Notes under the pieces: generated by a model | Databases searched by the model: none | What the model saw: only the letters and a program-made list of their open reading frames with translations | Told to the model about the DNA's origin: nothing | Shown here: one piece after another, positions 27,701 to 39,700 of the stretch | Layout: each line of letters begins with the position of its first letter | How positions within the stretch are numbered: position 1 is the stretch's first letter | Source of the DNA: Rhea pennata | Lineage: Eukaryota > Chordata > Aves > Rheiformes > Rheidae | Assembly (NCBI RefSeq): GCF_028389875.1 | Contig: NC_084663.1 | Coordinates: 120,117,801 to 120,181,800, forward strand | Direction: 5' to 3' | DNA length: 64,000 bases | Position numbers and translations under genes: made by a program

Positions 27701-30700
27701 CTTACTTTCACCTTGTTGTTTTTCATATAACTTGCTTTCAAAGTAATCAGTAGCCGACTAGGTTTGCCATGCATATTAACTACAAGGGGGTAGTATTTTT
27801 CAAAAGTACATTAATTTTCAGTGACATTTAGTTCCTATGCTAAGGGTCTTTTTTGAAGCATACCTTCAGTGCTGTGTTTGTCAGATACTTTCCTGATTTC
27901 CAGTTTCTGTGCAAGCTATCCTAAAGGGTTATTGCACAGTTGTGTAAACAGGGAGGAGAGATGCTCCTGTGGTAACTAGAGCACAATGCATGCTCTAGGA
28001 GGAGCTCTCTAGTAGGGCATATTAAATTTTCCTGCATTTTAAACAGATCCATTTTTTCTTTCAGGCTCCACATATCAAAATGAGATAAGGTAAGCTGAAT
28101 AAAGTGGGATTTTTTTTTTCCCTTTAATTAGATTCTTTCAGGTGGCCACAGGATGATGAAAGCAATGTGCCAGCTTCCACCACCTCCTACTTGCTGCCCG
28201 TTGGGTCAGCCCTGCTGGGCGACTTGGCACATTTTGGCATGCACAGCCCGGGAGAGGGGCTGCCGGTGTGCGAGAGGGGAACGGGCCACAGGGGCGAAGA
28301 GCAAGGGCCACCATCTGCAGTGGGTTGTGACTTCTGTTCCTGCAATAACCTGGGTGAAAAAACCCCAAATTGCTCAGTGATGACACCGCTGATTCTGCAA
28401 GCGCCCCGAGTGGGCGACCATCCCTCCCCCCCCCCCCCCCACACACACACCACCACCACCCCTGCTATCTGAAGCTGCTGGGCAAAGCAAATCCTGAAAA
28501 ACTGGTTCTTTGCGGGCGGTTTTCGGGCGCCGGGTGTTTGCAGCAGTGCCCACAGGGGGTCACTGTGAGCCAGCGGCTGGCGCCAGCTTCCCCCGACCCG
28601 CCGTGCCTGCATCTCGTGCAAACGCACTGGTGTCCGACGGCAAAAAAAAAAAAAAAAAACAGACAAACAAGCAAGCAAACAACAGCCCCCAACACCCCAA
28701 AATGCAAAATGCAAAAAAACCAAACAAACAAAAAAAAAAAAACAAAAAAAAAAAACAAAAAAAAAAAAACACCACCACCAACAAAACTGCCCTGGTGATG
28801 AGTGTCGAAGCTTCAAGAGAGTGCCAGACTCACTTGCAAACAAAGCTGACCACACATTATTGCAGGCAGGGACGTGTGAAAAGAACACGACTCCACAGGC
28901 CTCAGTACTAAGATCCTATTCATTACGAGATGCGCTTTTCTTCTAAGTGTTCAGGGAGCACTGTAAATTCGTACACAGCTTGCACTTACGAGGTGTTTGA
29001 CTTCGTAATCTAACAGGTTTGCAATCCTGTGCAAGGCTTCGCCTCTCGCTTCAGTAATACCTAGCTTCATTAATGACCTCTTGGGGGGCGGGGGGAGGGA
29101 CTTCTGTAAAGACCTGTTTTGTAAATGTAAACGTAAAGATTTCCATTTATGCTGTACTTTATTGACAGAAAGGAAAATAAGGAAATTAAAGAAGCCCTAT
29201 TTTCTCTTGAGGAAATGATGTTAATTATACTGTGCCATACCAGTAAACTTCTAGGTGATTTCTTATCTGTGATATTTAATCAATCAAGTTACGAACTGCA
29301 GCTACATAAGTAAGTAGGACTAAATTGGGAACTGGAGGCCGAAAGTAAGTGCAGCTTGCCTATTGGTTTTGGTACAAATGGAGCATTACAAAGCATTTTT
29401 TTCACTTGTATTCTAACTTAGTTCTGCCAAAAGCCTGCTGCACAATCAATCCTGCTATGGCAGAATCAACTGAATGCATGGATAAGCATCTGCCCAGCAG
29501 CAGGGACTGGTATGGCCAAGCCCATGTCCTTCCTGGGGATCCTGTGCTCTGTTGCTGCCTTCAGAAGCACAGTATTTGCTGTCAGACAGCATCAACAGGT
29601 CCAGAACAAGCCCTAACATTACTTTCTCCCTATTCTTTGAATCTGGCTTGGGGTAAATAAAATTATATCTTCATGGCATAATATGTGTTTTTTAAATCCT
29701 GATACAGTAAAGCCCTTGTTTGCACATTAACTTTAAGCATGGATTGTCCTACTGCCTTCAGCAATTATTTGCACTCTTCGTGTTAAGCAAATGCTTAAGC
29801 ACTGGGATGAGTCCAGGCTCTAGGGTTTAGCTTGGATTCAGGAACTCAGTGTTAACTGTTCTGCAAAGTTTTAGCATGTGTAAATAATACTGCTGATATC
29901 ACAGGAACTATTTACAGTTACTTCCAGGCCTTGCAGGTGAGTGCTTTTCTTGTTTTTGGGGAGTGGGGGTGGTAGAGGGAACCCATCTGAATTAAAAGAA
30001 TGAAGATTCTCTGGATTTCAGATGCCACCTCGTACTAGAAGAAAGAAGAAATGAGACCAAAGATGTATTGTTTTACTCCCCACCACATTTAACTTTAGCA
30101 TGTCTGACCAGCTTTCTGTACTTCCTGCACTTTTTTTGTAACTGCTTGGGGTTTGGCTACTACACTGAGTTCGCTGAAATGTAAGAATCAGATAGAGTAG
30201 ACTGTACAGTATCATTTAAGATACAGAGATGATATTCCTAAACAATTGCTCTTATCTTTCAACAACCCTGACAGGTTTCTTAGTAGTATTTAACATGTTT
30301 ATCTCATTAAAAAAAAGAACATTTCTCATAGCTGGCCCATTATATTTACACGTGCATCAGTGATACTCCTCTGAAGCTTTATGCATCTTTATGCTAAACA
30401 TAAAAAGTAAATACAGCAGTTTCCATAAATATTGGTAACCAAAAATAATTCACCATTCACCTACATATCCCTGCACTGCCACAATCCTGCCGTCAGTTTG
30501 TACTTGCTGTGCCAAAACCCTAGGAAAAGATGGATCTGGATCTACTCGTAGCATAACAAACATGAGTAACAAGTACACTCTTCTCTTAGTGTGTAGCTAT
30601 GCAGGTCACTTCTGTAAATCCAGAGATGTGTAGCTTTAACTAAGGAAGTTCTATTAACTTCACTGTGACCGTGTTCATGTACAAAGTAAATTCCAAAGTA

Positions 30701-33700
30701 AAAGATTAACTTCAGAGTGTACAGATAAATCATTTGGGAGTGAACTGTGGTGATGTGAGCTTTGTTTTGCAATTAAGTGAGCTCAGATCACAAAGATGAT
30801 GGGTTATCGCAGGGGACCTGACTGGTGTTCCCTTAGTGGGCTGCTGGCTGTCCCGTAATTCAGAATCTGAGATCAAAATTAACTTCCTACAAAACCTGTG
30901 GTCTAGACTGGAGACTTCACAGAGTTCTCATTTTATTTTCCTACTTGCTGATAAAACAGGCAAGGGAAACTTTCTAAGCAGAACTGCATAGATAATATTT
31001 ATATAGGACAGAATTTGCAACAGATAAATACTTGGAAAGCCCAGAAATATTTTGCATCTATTTCTTCAGGAGTCAGACATATCCCCTTTTCTGTCTTTTT
31101 CTCTGCTGTTACTCAATATACTCAACTATAATGAAGTTCTAACAATAGGTACTTTTATTTCTAGGAAAGCTTCAGCTAAGAAGAAAAATAGAGGCCATTT
31201 GCAAAACAGCCAGAGAAGTGGTAATGAAAATCATGGATACATTCCAGAGGAACCAAAGTACACAGAACCCATCCCAAGTGAGTCTAAATCAGTGAAACAC
31301 ATAGTATTGAACTGCTTCTCAACATGAGCGTTATAGCCAATATGTCAAGCAATTATATTATGAGATTTCACAACCCCTTGTGGTGGACTTGTGCCTGGCT
31401 TGAACCTCTTCAGAGAATTTTGAATCTTTTACAACATAGTCTTTCAAAACTACTGAGAAAACTTCAAAGCTCTTTGCAGTTGAATTTAATGTTATTTTTT
31501 TTTTCTTTTTCTTTTCTTTTTTTTTTCTTTTTAATGCCTTTGTTCTTCCAGATTCCCTCTAGGGCCAGAGGTAAAAGTACTAGATTCCCAGATGAAAGGC
31601 TATTTAGGCCATATTTTGCAGTTGGACTAAAAAAAAAATACCACCACCACCCCTAAAAGGGCAAAAGACTCCACAGGAGACATAAATGCACTTTTGAAGA
31701 AGTTCTCTTACTTTGGTTAACTCTTGGTACTTGTGCTGTTTTTCAGACTTCAGCTGAATCAGTGGAAGTTTCAAGCTTATCCATCATTTTTTTTTCCATT
31801 TTTTTTCGTATTCATTTTTTGCTACCCACGTAACTGAACAATAATCATATTTTTGTGCAATAAGTTATTGCCATGTCCATTTGTTCAACATTAGCATAAA
31901 AAGTACTCTCTCTGGTAATGATATTCAGATGGTATATAAACACCCTCATAACATTTCAAGCACTGTAGGCAATTCTTCGGTTTCCTATCTCAAAGATGAT
32001 TTGCATGCTTTGGGGGAAGATATAGCCATGGGTGAGAAAAATTGTACCCATATACTCTGCTGAATGTCGCTGAATGTTGTCTCCAACAGTTACCCATAAC
32101 ATGACACGTAATTGAAGAAGGGGATCTTTATATGCAGCTTCCCTCCCTCTCCTTTCCTCTGCCTCCAATCCAAGTAATTCCATGAAAACCAGAAACAATG
32201 AAGCCTATTTTCCAAAGTCTCACCTGTTCTCAGGAAACATTTTGAATACGTCAGACTTTCTGAAACTTTCCAACAAGTTCAGATATTACTGAAGTAGGTG
32301 GAGCTGCACACCCACATTGCAGATATTAAGCAGATATTCTTCATTTCCTTAACAAACTAGGCTCACGTTTACAGCAATATCTCTTAGGAATTTTATTCAT
32401 CAGTGGTGATGAACTGCATAATGACTGCAAGCAGTGACAGTGTAGAGCATGCAAGTAACTAGAGGGGCAAAGGTTGGAAAAAGCCTAGTTTTTAAGCAGC
32501 TTATATTTTCCACAGGTGAACATGGCCGAGCAACTGTCCTTTACATTACTTTTCTCCTCACTGCTGACAGCATTTGTAAAAATATATTAGTGAATTATGA
32601 TTCTACTGATAAATGACTAAGGCATTATAAATTCTAGTCCTTTAGCACAAGGCTTGTTCTATAGCAAATGTAAATCTCCACCAAATCTCGGCCTATCATT
32701 TGCATGTGTAACCACATTATTATCAAAGCATTAAATCAAATTCTTTATGGCATAAAATTATTGTGCAGAGTGTATAATCTAGGCATATACCCCTTTCTCT
32801 CTAATTAATAAATTGTGACAAAATAAGTGCAGTGGAACGATTTTAAGAGCACAGGGTATTTGTAAGCTTAACACAGCTAAAGAAAAAGAAAATTAAAATA
32901 AACATGGATAAATTGATTCTACAGGTCCTAGATGGGCTTCTTTCATATTCATTAGACAGAACTGGGCTCACAAGGCATTTCTAGTATTAAATCATATTTA
33001 GTTTCATTCCTGAATGGCTTGTGATTTATATCATGGTGGACACTGAATAACAGTAATCTTGTATTTTTTTGTTACAGGAATTGTCTCTCTTCCCCCAATG
33101 ACTTCCAAGTTTACTGTCCCTGATCCAGATTCATATGCCGGTTCTGTATCAAAGGTAACTGTAACATGGAGCTCTTGACATTTTTCCCACAGTGTGTATC
33201 ATACTATATACATATTGTAAACATAGATTTGGGGTTCATGTAGACCTTTAAAAGACAATTGCAGGTCTAGCTGGATAAGTGGAATGATCCTTTCAGCATT
33301 CCTGAACCTTCTGCTTATAAGGATAAGACCACTGGGAGTTAGTCTTGTATTTAGATTGATTTTATTTGGGGGGGAGGGGAGGAGGGGAAGAAGAATGAAT
33401 ATTTGGATAAAAGACTTAATAAAGCTTTCTCCACAGACCTGTTTCCCTCAGCTCCCTGCTATTTCTTCTCTCCCTCATCCAGGCTAACGTTGCATAAGTT
33501 GCAGGCTTCTCCTCCTCAGTCTGTTTCTGATCTCTACTATCCATTTCGTATCCTCCCTTCTCCAAATATCAGCTAAGTCTTTCTCCAAGTGTGGTGGGTA
33601 GCCCTGGCGGGGACAGACTTACCATAAATAAAGGCAATTGTTTTCTTATCATTCCTAGGATTACAACATCACCTCCTCCCTCCTCAGCCCACTTGTTATC

Positions 33701-36700
33701 ATTACTTAAACCTTTTAGCCTTGCCAGAATAATTCTCGCTCAACTCTTAAGAATTCACCTCTGCGTATATTATACAACCCATTATAATTGTGGAGGTTTG
33801 CTTTGCTCTGGGGGTGTAATAATTCTGGCAGTGAAGACCACTATATATCAGTGGAGCTCTGCAATGTTTTTGTTGTTCTCCCCAGTCACCAGACTGGAGG
33901 AGATGTGGGGATGAGATGGAGGCACCGCTGAAAGTAGGGCTTGGGGTTTGTTGGCAACCATAGTAATCTAGTGCACAAACAAATGTGCATTTTCTCTGGA
34001 TTATTTCATGATTGTATTCTCAAATTGTACTTCCACATTATAGGAATGCCCTCAGTTAGGAACTTCACAACAATATTAGAGATCTTTGGTATCTCAGCAG
34101 TAAGTGATGGAAGTGAAGGCATAAAACTAACACCCACTGTAGAGTTTTACCCCCTTTCCACATGACTAAAGATAAAAGAAGCACAGTTCAGCATTTATTC
34201 CCCAACTTGTTCTATTCCCAGCTACCTCCATTCCGAAGTGTGGCATTGGGCTCATAGCTTCTAGCACAACGGCAATATGGATCTTAATTTATGCCATACA
34301 TTTGTAAAATAGTTTTAACATCTCTGTGATGGTTTTTGCCAATATTCCCTTGGGAAAGCAGCAGCCGTGTGGCACTGAGTTCTCCAGCTCAACACAGTGA
34401 TACCTCATTTATTTCTGAAGAGCTGTTTCAACATACACAGGGCAGAGATCTGTCTTGTGATGACATTGCATGTAATTCATTACAGAATCTAGCTCTTTCG
34501 GCACACGATGAAATTTAGAAAGTATTCAATCAATGATTAAAATAATGATCAAAATAATAACAGTAGAAATAATAGCAATGGTAATGATGTATCTATGGCT
34601 GGTAGTTATTATGTTTGACACTAATTACTTGTTAAACAAAGTAGTATAAATGCAAAGCTGAAAAGCATGCAAAAAAACAGCTGAGAGTTCAAACATTCCT
34701 ATCATCAGCAGGCAGTTTCAGTGTGACTCCCTGACCATGAGCAACAGTTTTAGATGATTTGATACGTTTATATGGCATGGGCTACATCTTCATTCACATG
34801 GAGCGTGGCACTTTATGATCAGTTCAGAGGAGCAAATCAGTGAGTGTCAAGGACCAGGCATCTGCACTGCACAGATTCAGGGAAAGCGATAGCTGCAATT
34901 AACTGTAGTCTTCTCCCTCAGTCTGGGTGCTCATTTACGGTTGACATGCGCTAGATGTGCTCCTCAAGGGCATTGTGCAGTTCGTCTGAACTGGATCCAC
35001 TTTGGGCACTACCAGGCAGCTGTACGGTGAGATCCAAAGTGTTGCAAGAGGTGACTGGGTTCAGAAGCATGCTCCCGATTCGAGCCGAAACACAAATGTA
35101 GGTGCAGCCCTCCATGTCGAATGCTAGATTAGATGGCCTAGAATGTCCCTTGCAGCCGGGGGCCAAGGGAACAGTGAAATCCATCAGAGGGACATAGCAA
35201 AGATTTGAAGTATTCTGGGCAAACCAGGTGTGCCTGGACAATGTTTCGTACAAGTCTGATAAGGTGGCTTCTAGCTGCACCTTTTTAAATATCTGCTTTT
35301 TTTAAATATCAAGAGATAATTTACAGGTGAAAATTGTTTATATTTTTTCAACATGTTGGAGGACTGTTTAGCAATCTAAAAATGGCTTGTGAGGAGAAAT
35401 TAGTTCTCAATTTGAACAGGGCCGTGCAGTATGTTATGGTGCCCCCAGCTTGTATGTACAGAGGCTGGTAAGGGAACTGTTAATATTGCTTGAGAAAGAT
35501 TTACCTTAAGAGATTGTAGCTTTGCAGTCTGTGATTTAAGTTTACAGGAATATATGCAAACACAGTGAAATATTTTCCAGGCAAAAATTGTTTTTCTGTT
35601 ACATTCGTAACCTTACCCAGTAACTGCATAATAGAAGTTTCCTGACAGAGAGTTGTGCTACTGGATGCATTTTAATAAAGTTCAGTCACCACCGTTGCCA
35701 ATAAATTGCATAATAAACACTACGGTGATCTTTCACGATAATATATTTCTTGTCAAGTAGGAGAAATCAGACAGCAGGCCATTTAACTGTTTGCTGATTA
35801 GCACTGAATCAAACAACTTGTTCAGAAATGACCTGCCTTCCTGCCACTACATTTTCTGGGCAGAGAATGTTGTGTTTCTCAGTTGTCTCTCCCTTCCTGG
35901 GAGAAACATTCCCAATAGTTTTTCTTCTTTATTCTTCTGAACTTTTCAGTGATAAATGGGGGGAAAAATCAAAAGGGAGAGGAGTCACCCAGAGAATTTT
36001 TCCATGGTCAAAGAGATCATAAAGGAGTGGACTCTGGCAAATTGCCGCTCTCTCTATGGATAAGCAGGAAAAATAAGCGAACATCTTCATGGTGCTTACA
36101 AGGAGGCAGAGGGAGTGAAGGTCCTCCCTCAGCAGCAGGGTGGGAAGGGAAGGAGAAGCCCAGCTTACTGATGGAACTCTTTAGTCAGACAGACTGAAGA
36201 CCTAAATCCTAGCCTCTCCACCTCTGCAAGGTCAAGGAACGTAAGATTTCTGTGCTTGGCTTCCTTGGGAACTTATGGGATCAGCAAGAAGGATTAACCA
36301 CTGCAACAGGTCAGAAAGCAGGTCCAAAATGAGAAATATTTTAATAGGGAGCCTTAAAATTAGAACAAGCTCATGCATGTGGGGAGAAGATGCAAAGCAG
36401 GGCAATCATAGTGAATTAAGATTTTCCAAATTTGCATTTTGGTTGGATGGAGGTGAACGTACCTAATACAGAGCACATCACTCCTAGGAGAAAAGGGGAT
36501 GGAAAGTTTCAGCACCTAGAAGCACAGGCTGCAGGTATTAGGAAGTCTCTGTTGGGTCTCAACTTCAATTTAGTACCTTCTGTTCCACATGTAAAAAGGT
36601 ACAATCTTAAATGATTTGAAATAATAAGGAAATTTTTGTATCAAAAATTTTGTTTCCTCAGAAGTCCTTGCCCATTGATCCAACCTGGTACAAAGCCCAG

Positions 36701-39700
36701 GTCTCATTGTAAAAGATGACAATGGGAAACCATTTAGGTCGGCTATTCACCATTGAACCTCATTGAATCAGAAACTAATGCAAAACATTCACAGAAGATA
36801 AATGTTGCCCAGGAATTGCACTGATCAATTCCTACCATGAAAAAAAGATTTGGCAAATCACCTTAGGGAAAATTAATGCCACAGCCAAGAAGAAGTGTGT
36901 GGGGGGGAGAAAGATGTGCAAGGCATTTAAAAAATGATGACTATTGGACTAAATTATTGAGCTGAGGAAAAAAATTACCAGCCAGTGGAAGAGGAGGCCA
37001 GGAGCATCAGTCAGGAGGTGCTGGAAGGTCTTCACTCTGATTACATTAGCCAAGAAAAGGTCAAATGGAGAGTAGAGTTACAGGCTTCTGCTTAATTGCA
37101 TATTTTGTTACCATCAGCAATGGCAGGGTAGCAATCCTTGCTTCTAGTCCCAGAGCTGAACTGCAGGTGAAACGCGTGTTAGAGACTAAGGTCCCATCCA
37201 GGGGCTGTTTCATATGCCCTGACCCGTTATGCAGAGCTCTTTCCAAAATCCAGGTGCAGTGAATTGGATCCTTCCCCAGACTCTAGCAGATTTTGGGTCA
37301 GTCTCACACACAACTAAGCCTGATCAAAGGCCGTAGGGCCAGTTCTGCCATGTCCCGAGGACCATCTGTGAAGAACTGCATTTTTTTTAAGTCCTGCTGG
37401 TACAAAAGGAGTTCTAAGTACTCAGCATCTTGCAGGACTGGACAGTCTCCTATACAAGCCCACTAATTAGTCCATTTAATATGCCATGAATGTCTCTATG
37501 ATAAATCCAACGATCATTTCTTAAAAGGGAGTGATCATTTATAGTGGGCCAGATTCATCCCTGGTGTAATTCAGCTGATTTTAGCAGAGCTAGCTACATG
37601 AGGCTTGGATTTGCCACCACAGCCACACTCTTCCTCTTCAATCCAAAGTGAGTCATGGCTCTGATAATGGTGACATCTATTTTTCTTAACTACTCTAAAT
37701 GAAACTCTATAAACTGGAAATATTATTTAGTTGTGGCTGTGGTTTTATACTGGGCAGAAAATGAGTGATGAATCGTAGCTACGTTTATTGCACAATATAT
37801 AACTGCACTGACTCTGTGGATTGTTTCAAAAGAAAAATTAAGCTATCAAAATCAAATTAAAAGGCCAATAAAATAGAACTATAAACCAATGACAGCAAAT
37901 AATTTTACACTTACTGACGAAATGTACTATAGAGTATGTCATGTTATGATAGTCATTGGTCAGCAAATCTTGAATAATAGAGTACTAAATATTGATGATA
38001 TAGATGTAGAAAAGGCAGCTGTGCAGACTGAAGTATAATTTTTCCAAGTGTCTGTGTAAAAAGGGGAGAAATTAAGTTGCATGGGTGGGATTAACCTCTC
38101 TCTCTCTCTCTGTGTGTGTGTGTGGAAGCATGCATGTGTGTGTAAAGAAAAGGAATTGCAAGTTTGTTTATCTATTGATAGACAGAAAATATGCTGAATG
38201 TATTGAAAAGTTTGTAGGGAGGAACTGTTCTGCTATTTGAAGCAATGACACATCTGAATCAGCCTGAGGGTACCCAGAGGTTTTGGGTGGGTGTTTTCCT
38301 GTCAATGAAATGAATTTGGAGTGAGAAATAAAAATTGAGAGAAGCGGAAAAGATGACCTTGTAAAACAGAATACAGCTGTGCCTCCATGATTTTTTGTGA
38401 TAACAGTTAGCAAAATGTGTGATGCATGCAGACATATTTGGAAGTATTCCTACATTAATTTCAGCAATTTGTTCTAATGTGGTTAGCCCTGGACTTTTTG
38501 GTTGGATAATAGCAAGCAAAGCCTTCAGCTTATCACACATTTCCATAGCATCAGTATCTGAGGAGCTGTTTTCTGTCAAATCAATTTAAAGATCAGAACC
38601 CTGTTTCATAATGCCAGATGTGTTTATCATTCATATCAGTGATGTCATATGGGGTGCAGTATTGACTACAACATCCTTCTAATAGCAGAAGTCTCCCTTT
38701 CTTTGACTGAAGATCAGTATCTAAAACATCACTGAAGGATTCAACCCTGAAATTGGATGATAAACGTGTTATTTTACCTTCTGATTCATCTGTGTATTGC
38801 TAGTTCTCTTTTTGTGAGGTGAAGAGATGAAAGAGATGGAAAGATTGGGCATTTTTCCCCAACCAAACCATGCAAAGCTTTGGCCAGCATAATAATCCCT
38901 GTATACTAATCCATTTAAAACATCATCTAGGGCAGATTTAAGTCAACAGAAAGCTTTTGAAACATGCAACTTAAATATCTATGGTTAGCTGAGAGTACAA
39001 AGACACTTAAAACTATGTAAAGAGATGCTGATTCCTTTCATCTGAGGGGATCATCTTAGAAACTTGCTCCTGTAGTGTTGGGATCTGCATGAACCAGTAG
39101 AGCTACCTTCTTTGCCTTCAACTTGTATGATGTAGTGAATAATGAAACCACTTTTTCAGACTAGGACTGACAGGATTAGTAGGGCACTAAATTAATCTGA
39201 AGAAAAAGTAACTTTGAAATCAAAACCAAGCAGAGACTCTGGCAGCAGTAGCATATTAGAGTTTAAACACAAAATGGCTGTTGTGATTCTACTCTGCATT
39301 TTGTATTTGTAATGGTCTTGAATTTGAGATCTTCAGTAGCATCAGAAAATGAATTCCAGGTCACTAAGCTAGCAGCCAGCAGCCTTGATTTCAGTGAAGT
39401 TACATCCAGTTAACTGCAATCTCAGTGAGGCTATGCTACTTCAGAGAAAGCTCCACAGAAAATGGGCCAACACACAGCATGAACTGATTGAAATTCATGA
39501 AATTATTCATTAACTGATATCAGAACACAATGAGAATAAAATATGAGTAACCCAGGACATTTGCACTAAAGCAAATAAATGTAGAAGATGCAGGGCCAAG
39601 GTGAACCTGGTCCATTATGGGCACAATCTGCACTCCAGACCTGTAATAGGAGCAAGTGCTGTTCAGTTCCTCCTTTGGTGGTGAGGAGAAAGGGCATCAC

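Noticed and set aside
28133-28141. Acceptor-like site right after the IGSF5 microexon
   Set aside because: The frame beyond it does not match any IGSF5 tail, and the true next exon at 31165 fits phase and sequence.
28187-28888. 233-codon minus-strand frame
   Set aside because: Driven by A-rich and C-rich tracts read as Phe and Gly runs; no protein-like composition.
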